Positions 25,378-36,929 of a DNA stretch of 64,000 nt are shown here, one piece after another. The notes under the pieces are model-generated. The model was given only the letters and a program-made list of their open reading frames with translations. It had not been told where the DNA came from and searched no databases. The translations under genes and the position numbers were made by a program. Source of the DNA: Bacillus sp. REN3 (GTDB lineage: Bacteria > Bacillota > Bacilli > Bacillales > Cytobacillaceae); contig NZ_JAERSD010000017.1 of assembly GCF_017912555.1 (NCBI RefSeq), forward strand, positions 25,693-89,692, written 5' to 3'. How positions within the stretch are numbered: position 1 is the stretch's first letter; every line of letters begins with the position of its first letter.

Positions 25378-26819
25378 CAAAGCTTATTTTGCTGTTCTGC
25401 TTCTTTCCTTGATTCCCACGATTCAATACCCGTAAGTCCAGGAATTGAATCGGAATAGAAAACAGGATCCTTCCCTTCCCTTCGCTGGCTGCGATAATCC
25501 TTCAGCGCAGCCATGGCAATCCTTCCTAGCATAGCGATTGCTGCAAGGTTGATCAAAGCCATGATGCCCATGAACAAATCAGCAAGGTTCCAAACTACTG
25601 CCAAATCGACAAGTGATCCAAATAAAACCATTCCAAGAACGGCTATCCTGTAAATAAAGATGGTTATCGGACTTTCTCTAATGAACTCGATGTTCGTCTC
25701 TCCGTAATAGTAATTGCCTATAATCGAAGTGAAAGCAAACAGGAAAATCGCTCCGCCAATAAACGTCGGCGCCCATGCACCTACGTGCTCCTGTAGCGCC
25801 ATTTGCGTCAGCTGTATGCCGTCCAGGTTCGGATCGGTATAAGTGCCGGACAGGATAATGATAAAGGCAGTTGCCGAACAAATCAAAATTGTATCCGTGA
25901 AAACCCCAAGTGTCTGGATCAACCCTTGTTTGACAGGGTGTGATACCGCCGCAGTTGCTGCGGCATTTGGTGCGCTTCCCATTCCTGCTTCGTTCGAGAA
26001 TAAACCTCGTTTAATCCCCATCATGACAGCCGCACCCATCCCGCCGCCTGCCACTTCCTGAAACCCGAAGGCGTTCTTTATAATCAAAGTGATCATTTCA
26101 GGAATTTCGCTGATATTCAGAAAAACGATGACGAGGGCAAGGATCAGGTAGAGGATTGCCATGATTGGTACGATGATTTGAGAAACATGGGCAATCCTTT
26201 TGATTCCTCCAAAAATAATGACAGCAGTCATGGCGGCGAGTATGATGCCAATCCAGAATCGATCCATGCCAAACGCTTCATTGAAGGCAATTGATATCGT
26301 ATTTGATTGGACAGAGTTGAAAACCAGCCCGAAACAGAAAGTAATGATGACCGCAAACAAAATGCCCATCCACCGCTTGTTCAGGCCGCGTTCCATATAA
26401 TAGGCTGGACCACCGCGGAATTCATCCTTATCTTTAATCTTGTAAATTTGGGCCAGCGTGCTTTCGATGAAGCTTGACGCCGCGCCGATGAAGCCAATAA
26501 GCCACATCCAAAAAACTGCCCCAGGCCCTCCGGATGCAATGGCGGTGGCAACACCAGCAAGGTTGCCGGTGCCTACACGGGAAGCAAGGCTTACGGTAAA
26601 AGCCTGGAATGAAGAAATTCCGCGTTTCCCTTCTGCCGAAACAGTTGCTTTATCTCCCAGGATCCGGATCATTTCACCGAAATATCGGAACTGGACAAAT
26701 CTTGTCCTTAAGGAAAAGTATGTACCAAGTACAATCAGGACTGCTATTAAAATATAAGTCCAGACGAAGTCATTTAATACTGTAATGATGTTATTGAAAG
26801 TATCCAAAAATGTCTGCAT
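25377..26819 (-). CDS. alsT: alanine/glycine:cation symporter AlsT
   Basis: Sodium-coupled amino acid carrier of 480 residues with about ten membrane spans. Family signatures are SLASRVGTGNLAGVATA near residue 72, SNEAGMGSAPNAAATAA near residue 273 and GGPAYYMERGL. The ATG follows GAAGGAG by seven bases. It lies directly downstream of parC, the position of alsT in B. subtilis, although here a terminator separates the two. It is the second AGCS carrier of the window and differs considerably from the copy at 213. Confidence 0.93.
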   Translation of the reverse strand: MQTFLDTFNNIITVLNDFVWTYILIAVLIVLGTYFSLRTRFVQFRYFGEMIRILGDKATVSAEGKRGISSFQAFTVSLASRVGTGNLAGVATAIASGGPGAVFWMWLIGFIGAASSFIESTLAQIYKIKDKDEFRGGPAYYMERGLNKRWMGILFAVIITFCFGLVFNSVQSNTISIAFNEAFGMDRFWIGIILAAMTAVIIFGGIKRIAHVSQIIVPIMAILYLILALVIVFLNISEIPEMITLIIKNAFGFQEVAGGGMGAAVMMGIKRGLFSNEAGMGSAPNAAATAAVSHPVKQGLIQTLGVFTDTILICSATAFIIILSGTYTDPNLDGIQLTQMALQEHVGAWAPTFIGGAIFLFAFTSIIGNYYYGETNIEFIRESPITIFIYRIAVLGMVLFGSLVDLAVVWNLADLFMGIMALINLAAIAMLGRIAMAALKDYRSQRREGKDPVFYSDSIPGLTGIESWESRKEAEQQNKL

Positions 26820-26933
26820 AAAAAACTCCTTCTCTTGTTGTAAATATATACGTTCGCGGGCAGCCTCTACCTGGAAATTCCCTGACAGGAAATGAAGAGG
26901 AAAGCTATCTATTCATTTACCCTATCCGAAAAC

Positions 26934-26964
26934 AAAAAAACACAGGTGGACCCGTGTTTTTTTG
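26934..26964 (-). terminator. rho-independent terminator of parE-parC
   Basis: On the minus strand AACACGGG and CCTGTGTT pair imperfectly and run into seven T, six bases after the parC stop. Confidence 0.8.
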
Positions 26965-26969
26965 TCAAA

Positions 26970-29408
26970 TCATTCCGGTGTTTCCATTGCTTGCTCGCTT
27001 TTCCACACTTCCGAGATTTTTCCTGTCTCGCTTTCGTCCACAAGGAAAGAACCGTTTGAATAACGATCATTGTATCGAAGCTGAGACACTTTAACGGAAA
27101 CAACCTGCTGTTTCTTTGTCTGGATGAATACTTCATCAAGGTTATTAACTGCTTCAACTCCCACTATCCTGTGGGGATTGGATTTCAGCTCCCTTAACAT
27201 GACCACGCCACGCTTGGCCCGGGTAGACTTTTCAAATTCTGAGAGTTTCATTTTCTTGATGGCACCCCGCTGTGTGGCAATGAAAATCAATGGGTCGCTA
27301 CCTTGCTCGATCACCTTCCCGCCTACGACAAAATCCCCTTCTTTCAGATTCATCCCTTTCACCCCGGCAGCTCTGATCCCGATTGGGCTGATTTCTTCTT
27401 CACTGAACCATAGGGCGTAACCAAGATGGGAGGAAAGGAAAAGATCATTTGTGCCATCTGTAAGGTGGACATCGACTACAATGTCATCACCTTTTAGGTT
27501 GATGGCAGAAAGCGGTTTGGAATAACGCTGGGCTTTATAAAGTTTCAATTCCGATTTCTTGACCATTCCGTTCTTGGTGATGAACAGAAGGTATAATTCT
27601 TGCTCGAAATTAGTAATCGGCACCGCCTTGATGATTTCTTCATCCCTGTCGATTGGTACAATGTTAGCCACGTGCTGTCCGAGGTCTTTCCAGCGGATAT
27701 CCGGAAGCTCGTGGACAGGCAGGTACAGATAGTTGCCTTTGCTTGTGAACAGGAGGAGGACATCCTTCGTATTCATGCTGAGTTGCGACATGAGCCTATC
27801 TGTATCTTTCATGGCGAAGTCCTGTCCGTTTGAGGCTGCGAATGAACGCTGGCTTGTCCGTTTCACGTACCCGCCTTTTGTAACTGTAACGATGACATCC
27901 TCGCTTGCGATCAGCACTTCGAGATTGATTTTGATTTCCTCGATTTCTGCTTCAATGACGGTTCTCCGGTCATCCGCGAATCGTTTTTTAATATCCTTCA
28001 GTTCTTTCTTGATGACAGATAAAAGCTTTTTTTCACTGCTTAAGATTGCTGTCAGTTCCTCTACCTTTTTTGATAATTCCTCTGCCTCGGCTTTCAATGC
28101 CGTGATATCTGTATTTGTAAGACGATATAGCTGCAAGGAAACGATTGCTTCAGCTTGGATTTCGGTAAATTTGAATTTCTTGATCAAATTATCTTTCGCG
28201 TCCCGTTTATCCTTGGAAGCCCGAATAGCAGCAATGACTTCATCAAGGATGGAAAGGGCCCTCATCAAACCTTCTACGATATGCTGCCTTTCCCTCGCTT
28301 TTTGGAGGTCGTATCGGGAACGTTTCGTGACAACATCTTTCTGGTGGGCGATATAAGAATCAAGAAGCTCTGCAAGACCCATCAATACAGGTGTTTTCTT
28401 ATTGATCGCTACCATATTGAAATTATAGGTAACTTGCAGGTCACTGTTTTTATAAAGATAGTTCAGGACACCATTCGCATCGGCTTCTTTTTTCAGCTCG
28501 ATGACTATCCGCAGACCTGTGCGATCTGTTTCATCCCGTACTTCTGAAATGCCTTCCACTTTGCGATCGATCCGGAATTCATCCATACGTTTGACGAGAT
28601 TCGCTTTATTGACTTCATAAGGAATCTCCGTGATAGCTATTTGCTGTCTGCCCCCGCGGATCTCCTCAATCTCCGCTTTCCCGCGGATGATAATCTTTCC
28701 TTTTCCAGTCTTGTAGGCTTTCAAAATCCCGTCTACACCCTGGATGATTCCTCCAGTCGGGAAGTCGGGGCCTTTGATCACCTTCATCAAGTCTTCAACT
28801 GTGCAGGCTGGATTGTCGATGCGCATGATAGCCCCATCGATGACTTCGGCTAAATTGTGGGGAGGGATATCAGTCGCATAGCCTGCGGATATTCCTGTAG
28901 AGCCATTCACCAGCAGGTTCGGGAATCTTGCAGGCAGGACAGTTGGTTCACTTGAAGTGTCGTCAAAATTCGGTATGAACTCGACCGTCCGTTTTTCTAT
29001 GTCTCTTAGCAATTCTCCGGCAATCGCTGACAGCCTTGCCTCTGTGTAACGCATGGCTGCCGGAGGGTCGCCATCGATGCTTCCGTTATTCCCGTGCATT
29101 TCTACCAGATAGTTCCTTACTTTCCAGTCCTGGCTCATGCGAACCATTGCTTCATATACTGAAGTGTCGCCATGAGGGTGATAATTCCCGATAACGTTCC
29201 CGACAGTCTTGGCTGATTTTCTGAAGCCTTTTTCGCTTGTATTGCCTTCTACATGCATGGCATATAAAATTCTTCGTTGAACCGGCTTCAGTCCATCCCT
29301 TGCATCGGGAAGCGCACGCTCCTGGATGATATATTTACTGTAGCGGCCAAATCGGTCACCTAATACGTCTTCTAACGGAAGGTCGCGAAACTTTTCTACT
29401 GTGCTCAT
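26970..29408 (-). CDS. parC: DNA topoisomerase IV subunit A
   Basis: Breakage-reunion subunit of topoisomerase IV that decatenates daughter chromosomes. The N-terminus has [39 protein letters not shown]; the catalytic Tyr lies in [10 protein letters not shown] near residue 120. The quinolone-resistance segment reads [12 protein letters not shown], i.e. with Asp-Thr-Ser-Val-Tyr-Glu at the usual hot spots. The C-terminal beta-pinwheel contains typical repeats such as [11 protein letters not shown]. The 812 residues are full length. Its ATG overlaps the parE stop by four bases. Confidence 0.97.
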   Translation of the reverse strand: MSTVEKFRDLPLEDVLGDRFGRYSKYIIQERALPDARDGLKPVQRRILYAMHVEGNTSEKGFRKSAKTVGNVIGNYHPHGDTSVYEAMVRMSQDWKVRNYLVEMHGNNGSIDGDPPAAMRYTEARLSAIAGELLRDIEKRTVEFIPNFDDTSSEPTVLPARFPNLLVNGSTGISAGYATDIPPHNLAEVIDGAIMRIDNPACTVEDLMKVIKGPDFPTGGIIQGVDGILKAYKTGKGKIIIRGKAEIEEIRGGRQQIAITEIPYEVNKANLVKRMDEFRIDRKVEGISEVRDETDRTGLRIVIELKKEADANGVLNYLYKNSDLQVTYNFNMVAINKKTPVLMGLAELLDSYIAHQKDVVTKRSRYDLQKARERQHIVEGLMRALSILDEVIAAIRASKDKRDAKDNLIKKFKFTEIQAEAIVSLQLYRLTNTDITALKAEAEELSKKVEELTAILSSEKKLLSVIKKELKDIKKRFADDRRTVIEAEIEEIKINLEVLIASEDVIVTVTKGGYVKRTSQRSFAASNGQDFAMKDTDRLMSQLSMNTKDVLLLFTSKGNYLYLPVHELPDIRWKDLGQHVANIVPIDRDEEIIKAVPITNFEQELYLLFITKNGMVKKSELKLYKAQRYSKPLSAINLKGDDIVVDVHLTDGTNDLFLSSHLGYALWFSEEEISPIGIRAAGVKGMNLKEGDFVVGGKVIEQGSDPLIFIATQRGAIKKMKLSEFEKSTRAKRGVVMLRELKSNPHRIVGVEAVNNLDEVFIQTKKQQVVSVKVSQLRYNDRYSNGSFLVDESETGKISEVWKSEQAMETPE

Positions 29409-31384
29409 TCGCTGGCAACCTCCTCTGTTACTGAAATATTTTCATTTTCCAATATATTTCCATCTTCTTCAAGGCCAAATGCGACATTGGATTCGATCCA
29501 TTTGCGCCGCGGCTCGACTTTATCACCCATCAGCGTCGTGACTCTTCGTTCGGCCCTTGCGGCATCATCGATACGCACCCTGATCAATGTGCGGGTCTCA
29601 GGATCCATTGTCGTTTCCCAAAGCTGGTCGGCATTCATTTCACCGAGACCCTTGTAGCGCTGGATGATATAGCCTTTCCCGACTTTTTTGATAGCTCCCT
29701 GAAGTTCCTCGTCGCTCCATGCGTATTCAATCACTTCTTTCCGGCCGGTTCCTTTGCTCACTTTATAAAGCGGTGGCAGTGCGATGAACACTTTTCCCGC
29801 CTCGACAAGCGGCTTCATGTAGCGGTAAAAGAAGGTCAGCAGCAGAACCTGAATATGGGCGCCATCCGTATCAGCATCCGTCATGATGATGACTTTGTCG
29901 TAGTTGATATCATCAATGTTGAAATCAGATCCGACCCCGGCGCCAATCGCGTGGATAATCGTGTTGATTTCTTCGTTCTTGAAAATATCCTGAAGCTTCG
30001 CCTTTTCCGTATTGATGACTTTACCGCGGAGCGGAAGCACGGCCTGGAATTTCCTGTCCCTGCCCTGCTTGGCGGAGCCGCCCGCAGAGTCACCCTCAAC
30101 CAGATACAATTCATTTTTTGCAGGGTTTTTGGACTGTGCAGGTGTCAGCTTGCCCGAAAGCATCGCATCCGAACGTTTTTTCTTCTTACCGCTTCTTGCG
30201 TCCTCTCTTGCTTTCCTGGCCGCTTCGCGTGCCTGAAATGCTTTGACGGATTTCCGGATCAGCAGCGTACTGATATCCGGGTTCTCTTCAAGAAAGTAGG
30301 AGAGATGTTCCGATACGACGGCATCTACTGCAGAGCGAGCTTCGCTTGTGCCTAGCTTCCCTTTAGTCTGCCCTTCAAACTGAAGGAGCTCCTCAGGAAT
30401 CCGGACCGAAACGATGCCGGCAAGGCCTTCACGAATGTCGGCACCTTCAAGGTTTTTGTCTTTATCCTTAAGAAGTCCAACTTTCCGCGCGTACTCATTG
30501 AAAACCCTCGTCATCGCTGTTTTCGCCCCGGCTTCATGGGTACCCCCATCCTTTGTCCGGACATTGTTGACGAAGGAAAGGACATTTTCTGAATAACCGT
30601 CGTTAAATTGGAAAGCGAAATCCACTTCGATGCGGCTAAAGATTCCTTCAATGCTGACAACAGGATGCAGTACATCTTTTTCTTCGTTCAAATATTCGAC
30701 GAATGCCTCGACACCTGTTTCATAGTGAAACACCTCTTTTGCGCCATGGCGTTCATCGATGATTTCAATTTTTAACCCTTTCAGCAAAAATGCTGATTCG
30801 CGCAGGCGTTCGGATAGAGTATCAAAATTGTAAGTCAATGTCGAAAAAATTTGGGGATCCGGCTTAAAATGGATTGTCGTTCCTGTTTGGTTCGTTTTTC
30901 CGATTTTCTCGAGTGTTGTAACAGGCTTGCCGCCATTTTCGAACCTCTGCTCATAGATGAATCCATCTCGTTTGATGGTGACCACAAGCCATTCGGATAG
31001 GGCGTTCACGACCGAGGCACCGACCCCATGCAAGCCACCGCTTGTCTTATAGCCGCCCTGTCCAAATTTGCCCCCTGCGTGGAGGACAGTCAGGATGACT
31101 TCCGGAGTCGGCTTTCCGAGTTTATGCATGCCAGTTGGCATTCCCCGCCCTTTATCCTGGACGCTGATTGAGTTATCCTTGTGGATTTTTACAATGATCT
31201 GGTCTCCGTAGCCGCCGAGCGCCTCATCAACCGAGTTATCGACAATTTCATAGACGAGGTGATGAAGGCCCCGTGTGTCTGTACTTCCAATGTACATTCC
31301 CGGCCTTTTCCGGACAGCCTCCAGGCCTTCCAGTACCTGTATGGCATCATCGTTATAATCAAAAGCTTGCTGATTTGTTGCCAC
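29405..31384 (-). CDS. parE: DNA topoisomerase IV subunit B
   Basis: ATPase subunit of topoisomerase IV. The GHKL ATP site has [16 protein letters not shown] and [18 protein letters not shown]; the TOPRIM part has [19 protein letters not shown] and [12 protein letters not shown] choose the GTG at 31384 because AAAGGGG lies seven bases upstream and it gives [18 protein letters not shown], equivalent to B. subtilis ParE; longer frames reach to 31483 but lack support. The protein is then 659 residues. It overlaps parC by four bases, a typical coupled operon. Confidence 0.96.
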   Translation of the reverse strand: MATNQQAFDYNDDAIQVLEGLEAVRKRPGMYIGSTDTRGLHHLVYEIVDNSVDEALGGYGDQIIVKIHKDNSISVQDKGRGMPTGMHKLGKPTPEVILTVLHAGGKFGQGGYKTSGGLHGVGASVVNALSEWLVVTIKRDGFIYEQRFENGGKPVTTLEKIGKTNQTGTTIHFKPDPQIFSTLTYNFDTLSERLRESAFLLKGLKIEIIDERHGAKEVFHYETGVEAFVEYLNEEKDVLHPVVSIEGIFSRIEVDFAFQFNDGYSENVLSFVNNVRTKDGGTHEAGAKTAMTRVFNEYARKVGLLKDKDKNLEGADIREGLAGIVSVRIPEELLQFEGQTKGKLGTSEARSAVDAVVSEHLSYFLEENPDISTLLIRKSVKAFQAREAARKAREDARSGKKKKRSDAMLSGKLTPAQSKNPAKNELYLVEGDSAGGSAKQGRDRKFQAVLPLRGKVINTEKAKLQDIFKNEEINTIIHAIGAGVGSDFNIDDINYDKVIIMTDADTDGAHIQVLLLTFFYRYMKPLVEAGKVFIALPPLYKVSKGTGRKEVIEYAWSDEELQGAIKKVGKGYIIQRYKGLGEMNADQLWETTMDPETRTLIRVRIDDAARAERRVTTLMGDKVEPRRKWIESNVAFGLEEDGNILENENISVTEEVASE

Positions 31385-31708
31385 AAACATACCCCTTTCA
31401 TATCTTGCAAAAAACATTGACTGTCTTTTTTTAGTGTCAATGAATTCATCACGGTTTCTCATTCGCACATGGAAAGGATCCACCTAGATTGAGAACACTT
31501 GTTCCTTTTTATTTTACCATAAGATTGGCGTCTATGCTTAATTGTAGCGATTAATTAGGATTTCGCAAACTGATTTCTAGATTTAATTGGAATTTTGTCA
31601 TAAATCCACTCCCGTTTAGAGGGAGATTCCATTGATTACCGCCATTAAATTTACGATTCTGAATCCAATCTATTAACAATGAATACTTTCGATGAAGGAG
31701 CATGAAAG

Positions 31709-33118
31709 ATGGATAAAACCAAGGTCTTGGTCACTGTGGCTTCGTTGTTGCTGTTGCTGACGCTAGCAGCTAATGGAATCGGGAATCAGGAGAGTCGGCA
31801 GGAGAACGACAGGATATCCGCTGTGAAGTCAAAAAATGGTGTTGTCTTTGATCACTCTGCCCAAAAAGCGCAAATGGTCAGGATCAACAACATCCAAAAT
31901 GGCAAAGGAATCAAAAATCAGCTGGATACACAGCAGGAAATCACGCTGATCCGCCATAACAAAAGAGATACAAGCCATTACCACCACCATGAAGCTGCAG
32001 TCGATTTCATAAGGGAGCCCGAAGCTGAAGAATTGGACCAAATCATGCGCGATATTAAAGGGAGAGTCATCAAAAAGCTGAACTCCATTTATATTTTCCA
32101 CTCAGAAGCAATGGAAACACCTGATATGCTAAAATATTTCAACCAGAGGACAAATATTGAATACGCCGAGCCAAATTATATTTTAATCCAAAATGAGCTG
32201 AATGTGCCGAATGACGTCCTATACTTGGAAAATTACCAATGGAACCTGCCTCTGATTGGTACAGAGCAAGGTTGGAAAATCACCCGCGGAGTTGAGGATG
32301 TCACGATTGCAGTAATCGATACGGGTGTAGACCTAGAGCATCCTGACTTGAAAAACAGGATCATGAAAGGAATCAATGTCCTTGATGAAGCTGCCGGGCC
32401 AAATGATGATAACGGCCATGGTACGCATGTGGCAGGAATCATAGCTTCTGAAACGAATAATCATGAAGGCGGAGCAGGAATGACTTGGTTCAATAAAATC
32501 ATGCCAGTAAAGGCGATGGGTGCGGAAGGCTACGGCACGACATTCGACATTGCTAAAGGCATCATCTGGGCAGTCGACCACGGCGCTGATATCATTAACA
32601 TGAGCCTTGGAAATTACCAGCCCTCCAGGGTACTTGAAGAGGCGGTTAAATATGCCTACGAAAAGGATGTCGTCATGGTTTCGGCAGCAGGCAATGACGG
32701 ATCGGACCAGCCCACATTTCCTTCTTCCTATCCTGAAGTGTTGAGTGTTGCAGCCGTTGACTATGATGGAAAAAGAGCCAGCTTCTCCAACTTTGGAGAC
32801 TATATCGATATATCTGCTCCTGGTGTCTATATTCCGAGTACCTATTTCAAGGGGGAATATGCAGCGCTTTCGGGCACCTCCATGGCGGCGCCACATGTAG
32901 CAGGATTAGCGGCATTGCTAAAATCGGCAAATCCTGATTTATCTAATAAGCAAATCATGGATATCATACAGACTACAGCTGTCGATCTCGGGGCACAGGG
33001 CAAAGATACAGACTATGGAAATGGGTTGATCGATGTCAATTCCGCTCTTCAGCATGCACAGCAGGAAACCAGCCAAAAAATGAAAAAGCCAGGCGGTCTA
33101 TTCTGGCTGCTTCCATAA
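31709..33118 (+). CDS. S8 family subtilisin-like serine protease
   Basis: Secreted endopeptidase made as a pre-pro-enzyme of 469 residues. Residues 5-22 are a signal helix and an inhibitor-like propeptide with FIREPEAEELDQIM and IEYAEPNYIL follows to about residue 170. The catalytic triad is complete: VIDTGVD (Asp), NGHGTHVAGI (His) and LSGTSMAAPHVAG (Ser), with SAAGNDG for the oxyanion Asn. The C-terminal tail is short and basic-hydrophobic. GAAGGAG lies eight bases before the ATG. It is divergent from parE and convergent with helD. Confidence 0.93.
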   Translation: MDKTKVLVTVASLLLLLTLAANGIGNQESRQENDRISAVKSKNGVVFDHSAQKAQMVRINNIQNGKGIKNQLDTQQEITLIRHNKRDTSHYHHHEAAVDFIREPEAEELDQIMRDIKGRVIKKLNSIYIFHSEAMETPDMLKYFNQRTNIEYAEPNYILIQNELNVPNDVLYLENYQWNLPLIGTEQGWKITRGVEDVTIAVIDTGVDLEHPDLKNRIMKGINVLDEAAGPNDDNGHGTHVAGIIASETNNHEGGAGMTWFNKIMPVKAMGAEGYGTTFDIAKGIIWAVDHGADIINMSLGNYQPSRVLEEAVKYAYEKDVVMVSAAGNDGSDQPTFPSSYPEVLSVAAVDYDGKRASFSNFGDYIDISAPGVYIPSTYFKGEYAALSGTSMAAPHVAGLAALLKSANPDLSNKQIMDIIQTTAVDLGAQGKDTDYGNGLIDVNSALQHAQQETSQKMKKPGGLFWLLP

Positions 33119-33120
33119 TC

Positions 33121-33153
33121 AAAAAGAGCTCATCCTAAAAGGTGAGCTCTTAC
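33121..33153. terminator. bidirectional terminator between the protease and helD
   Basis: AAGAGCTCA pairs with TGAGCTCTT. A and T runs flank it, so it can serve both convergent genes. Confidence 0.78.
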
Positions 33154-33155
33154 TT

Positions 33156-35480
33156 TCACTCAATGATGAATGTGTCTTTTGATACTCCTTCAAGCAAAGG
33201 ACTTCCCTTTCCAGGAGAAACGATCACCAATTCATGCATGGCGCGTGTGCAGGCTGTATAAAATAACTTCCTCTCCTCAGCCTTTGTATATTGGCTTGCA
33301 TCATAAATGATCACAGCATCGAATTCAATTCCTTTTGCAAGATAGGCAGGCACGATATTAATACCGCTTTCGAAAATCAATGTGCTTTTTTCAATCAGTC
33401 TTGCATCATGGAAATTCTTCAGTGAGACAAAAGCCGCTTTGCTTTCTTTAGCTGTTTTCGTGATCACTGCAATATTTTTATGTCCAGCTGATCGGAGTCT
33501 TTCGATTAAATCGTTTGTTTTCTCTAATATTGCTTTTGCTGTTTCCAATTGAACAATGACGGGTTGGGGGCCATTCCTATTAAAGGGCTCAATCAGATTG
33601 CCGTCATCAATGAGCTGACAGGTGAACTCAACAATCTGTCTCGTAGACCGGTATGTCTTTGTGAGGTTAATGATCTCCCTCTTGCCAAAATCCAATTCAG
33701 CTTCTGTAAGGGCAGAGGGCGCTGACGTAGGTCCTGAATAAATAGCCTGGTTGAGATCGCCAAGCAATGTCATCTTGCTGTATGGGAACATCATTTTGAT
33801 AAAAGCAAACTGAAACGGAGTATAATCCTGAGCTTCATCGATGAATACATGGCGAATGGAAGGATTGGATTTCCTGCCTTCAATCAAGTCCTGAAGATAG
33901 AGGAACGGTGTCGCATCCTCATGCGCAATGTAGTTCGCCTTCAATTTCTTGATTGTCCTTTCTTTTTCAATCTCCCAATACTCAGGAAGGTTTGCCTGTT
34001 CCTGTTCTTCCATGAAAAAGTTGATATAGATGTTTTTGATATCAATAAATTCAAGTTTATTTACTCTAATGAAAAGACGTTTGAAGTGCTTGTTTACAAT
34101 CATTTTTGCCAGCCACTTCTGTTCTCTTTCAAAGTCGTTGAATGTTTCATCAGCGTTGTTTTGTTTATTCTGGCTATGCTTGTAGGCCTCTAAATAATCC
34201 TCTTTTTCAAGGTATTGCACTTCCTTCTCAACCCATTCGCTTGATTGCTCATTCCTTGCGATCTTCTTCAGTTCTTTAAGAAGCCATTCCTTCACGAGCT
34301 GGATCCTGTTTGGCATCGAAATGTTCGGATCCAATGAACTGTAATAATCATTGATATTCTCTTTTGAAACGATGACCCGCTTTCTGAACACTATGTTTTT
34401 GAACAAAAGGCCTCCGGATGAGATTTTATTCGAAAAGCTGTCAATCAAACTTTTGAAATCAAGGCTCGATTTGAATCGAATGGCTTCCTTCCTTTGAAGT
34501 AAATTGACATCTTTTTCTGCCTCCAATAGATACTCCATCTGTTCAAATGGGCTCTCTACTTGATATCGAGGGCCAAACCTTGTTTCAAGGTATTCCTGGA
34601 AAGTGGCCTGCTGCATGTTTTCCTCCCCCAGTTCGGGAAGTACCGTAGCTACATAGCTGTTGAACAAAGGGTTTGGCGAGAATAGCATGATGTTTTCTGA
34701 TTTGATGATGTTCCGGTAGTGATAAAGCAAATAGGCGACCCTTTGCATAGCAGCGGAAGTTTTTCCGCTTCCTGCTACGCCCTGGACGACGAGAAGGTCG
34801 CTCGTATCATTGCGGATAATCTGGTTCTGTTCCCTTTGGATCGTGGCGACGATGGCCTTCATTTGCGTATCTGCATTGTTTCCCAGCACTTCCTGGAGCA
34901 TTTCGTCACCGATGGTCACGCCAGTATCAAACATCGCTTTTATTTTTCCGGCACGAATGACAAACTGGCGCTTTAACTCCATATTCCCAGTGATTGTTTC
35001 AGCGGTGGTTTTATATTGTGCAGGACCTGGAGAATAATCATAATATAATCCTGAAATTGGCGCCCTCCAATCATAAACCAGGAAGTTCTCTTCCTTTTCA
35101 TCCATCAGTGAGGAAATGCCAAGATAAATTTGTTCTGTAGTTCTTTCCCCGTCCTCAACAAAGTCAATTCGCCCGAAATAAGGGGAGAACCGGAGTTTTG
35201 ATAAAGTCTTCAATTGTTTGATCATTTGTGACTGGGAGCGTTCCCGCTCGGAAAGAAGGGCTGCTTGCTGTTTTATGCTTGTAAATGTTTCAGCGGCATC
35301 ATCAGCTTCATCGAAATTGATGGTTACATCCTCCCAGAATGTCTTTCTGATCTTAAGTGCATCCGAACCTACCTTGCTGGAGGATTTTTTCCACTTATCA
35401 GCTTTTTTATCAACTTCGCGAATGACTGAATCGACCCGTGCTTGTTCCAGCTTTAAGTTTTTCTGCTGTATTTCGTTCAT
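33156..35480 (-). CDS. helD: RNA polymerase recycling motor HelD
   Basis: UvrD/Rep-like ATPase that pulls stalled RNA polymerase off DNA. The 774 residues match B. subtilis HelD. An N-terminal antiparallel coiled-coil arm (residues 1-65, NLKLEQARVDSVIREV) that probes the polymerase secondary channel is followed by the Walker A VQGVAGSGKTSAAMQR, the DEAQDYTPFQF motif, LGDLNQAIYSG and TYRSTRQIVEFT, and FYTACTRAMHEL at the end. The ATG follows GGGAGTG. It appears monocistronic. Confidence 0.94.
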   Translation of the reverse strand: MNEIQQKNLKLEQARVDSVIREVDKKADKWKKSSSKVGSDALKIRKTFWEDVTINFDEADDAAETFTSIKQQAALLSERERSQSQMIKQLKTLSKLRFSPYFGRIDFVEDGERTTEQIYLGISSLMDEKEENFLVYDWRAPISGLYYDYSPGPAQYKTTAETITGNMELKRQFVIRAGKIKAMFDTGVTIGDEMLQEVLGNNADTQMKAIVATIQREQNQIIRNDTSDLLVVQGVAGSGKTSAAMQRVAYLLYHYRNIIKSENIMLFSPNPLFNSYVATVLPELGEENMQQATFQEYLETRFGPRYQVESPFEQMEYLLEAEKDVNLLQRKEAIRFKSSLDFKSLIDSFSNKISSGGLLFKNIVFRKRVIVSKENINDYYSSLDPNISMPNRIQLVKEWLLKELKKIARNEQSSEWVEKEVQYLEKEDYLEAYKHSQNKQNNADETFNDFEREQKWLAKMIVNKHFKRLFIRVNKLEFIDIKNIYINFFMEEQEQANLPEYWEIEKERTIKKLKANYIAHEDATPFLYLQDLIEGRKSNPSIRHVFIDEAQDYTPFQFAFIKMMFPYSKMTLLGDLNQAIYSGPTSAPSALTEAELDFGKREIINLTKTYRSTRQIVEFTCQLIDDGNLIEPFNRNGPQPVIVQLETAKAILEKTNDLIERLRSAGHKNIAVITKTAKESKAAFVSLKNFHDARLIEKSTLIFESGINIVPAYLAKGIEFDAVIIYDASQYTKAEERKLFYTACTRAMHELVIVSPGKGSPLLEGVSKDTFIIE

Positions 35481-35642
35481 GAAATCACTCCCGGTCAGAG
35501 ATAATATGTTTTTCTTGACTTTTACATTTCCGTGTGATAATGTTAATATAGGTTTTTCTGTACATATTTATGATTATAAAAAATCGAGCATCTATCATTT
35601 TACTATGGATAGGTTTTTTTTTCAATGAATATATGACACTAA

Positions 35643-35666
35643 TCACCCATTGGGGTGGTTTTTTCT
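35643..35666 (+). terminator. rho-independent terminator-like hairpin
   Basis: CACCC and GGGTG with a T-run, on the plus strand; no plus-strand gene precedes it within 150 bases except short unsupported frames, so its purpose is unclear. Confidence 0.45.
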
Positions 35667-35731
35667 TGATTCCTTTCCTTCTTCCTGTTCAAATTTTAAA
35701 CATCATCCGCAATTTCTCAAAGAACAGTTTG

Positions 35732-35771
35732 AAAAAAGCCGCATGCTGTCGTGGCAAATGCGGCTTTTTTC
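35732..35771 (-). terminator. terminator of the glycerate operon
   Basis: AAAAAAGCCGCAT and ATGCGGCTTTTTT pair perfectly, three bases past the glycerate kinase stop. Confidence 0.88.
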
Positions 35772-35774
35772 AAA

Positions 35775-36911
35775 TCAACTTAGCCCGAATTTAATTAATT
35801 CGGCAATATTCCGTGATAGGCGTTCGATGAACTCCCCGGCCCTCGCAAAAGCCTCTTCAGAAGTTACAATTCCTGGGAGGATGCTGAATACTGCATCGAT
35901 GCCATGATCATGGACAACATTGCTGTCAGCAGCAACATTGCCAGCGATGGCAATAACGAAAGCTCCGTGCCGTTTTGCTGCCTTAGCAACGCCGATGGGT
36001 GTCTTACCAAAAATTGTCTGTCCGTCGATTTTTCCTTCTCCTGTAATGACAATATCGGCATCCTTTAATTGCTCTTCAAGATTTGTCGCCGAAATGACAA
36101 TATCTACACCCGTTTTCAATTCTGCCGACAGGAAAGCCATCAAGCCTGCTCCAAGCCCCCCAGCGGCACCTGCCCCTGCTATATTCTCGATATCCTTTGC
36201 AAGGTCTCTCAAGATGATTTTTGAAAAATGAAGCAGATTTTGATCCAATTGTTTTATTGACTCAGTGGTCGCTCCTTTTTGCGGCCCAAAGATGGCTGAA
36301 GCTCCTCTTGGCCCTGTAAGCGGATTGTCGACATCACATGCGACTTCAATTTTGATTTCAGCCAGCCGATGGTCCAGTCCGCTCACATCGATTTTCGCTA
36401 ATCTGTCTAACTGGCCGCCTCCCTCTCCGATTTCATTCCCATTCTTGTCAATCAGCCTCGCCCCAAGTGCCATAGCCATCCCTGAACCGCCATCATTTGT
36501 TGCACTTCCGCCTATTCCTATGATCATGTGCCTGACACCGTAATCAAGCGCGGCAGCAATCAGTTCTCCAGTTCCCCGTGTCGTCGTAATCAACGGATTT
36601 CTTTTTTCTGCTGTGACGAGGTGTAGACCTGAAGCGGCAGCCATCTCAATCACTGCAGTTTGTTGGTCCCCTGACAGCCCGAAGAAAGCCTCCACAGGGT
36701 GGCCAAGCGGGCCGGTTACAGTCACGGGGATGAGGGTCCCGCCTGTAGCGTCGACCAATGACTGCACAGTCCCTTCGCCTCCGTCAGCCATAGGGATTTT
36801 AAAAATGGCAGCATCCGGAATGGTGTTTCTTATACCCTTTTCAATAGCATTGGCCGCCTGAAGGGCAGTCAGGCTTTCTTTGAAAGAATCAGGGGCAATA
36901 ACAATTTTCAT
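35775..36911 (-). CDS. glycerate kinase (GlxK/GarK type)
   Basis: Phosphorylates D-glycerate with ATP. MKIVIAPDSFKESLTA is the family N-terminus; PMADGGEGTVQSLVDATGG, GIGGSATNDGGSGMA and ADIVITGEGKIDGQT are the diagnostic blocks. The 378-residue length is normal. AAAGGAG precedes the ATG. The GntP-family permease gene lies 18 bases upstream on the same strand, so uptake and phosphorylation of a sugar acid are coupled. Confidence 0.94.
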   Translation of the reverse strand: MKIVIAPDSFKESLTALQAANAIEKGIRNTIPDAAIFKIPMADGGEGTVQSLVDATGGTLIPVTVTGPLGHPVEAFFGLSGDQQTAVIEMAAASGLHLVTAEKRNPLITTTRGTGELIAAALDYGVRHMIIGIGGSATNDGGSGMAMALGARLIDKNGNEIGEGGGQLDRLAKIDVSGLDHRLAEIKIEVACDVDNPLTGPRGASAIFGPQKGATTESIKQLDQNLLHFSKIILRDLAKDIENIAGAGAAGGLGAGLMAFLSAELKTGVDIVISATNLEEQLKDADIVITGEGKIDGQTIFGKTPIGVAKAAKRHGAFVIAIAGNVAADSNVVHDHGIDAVFSILPGIVTSEEAFARAGEFIERLSRNIAELIKFGLS

Positions 36912-36929
36912 TTCAAGCTCTCCTTTCTA

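Noticed and set aside
27733..28356. 207-codon frame antisense to parC
   Set aside because: Shadow frame, Ser-rich, no ribosome site.
29855..30355. 166-codon frame antisense to parE
   Set aside because: Shadow of a strongly conserved gene; Cys/Arg-rich composition typical of antisense frames.
35570..35794. 74-codon plus-strand frame upstream of helD
   Set aside because: It overlaps two terminator hairpins and lacks a start signal.
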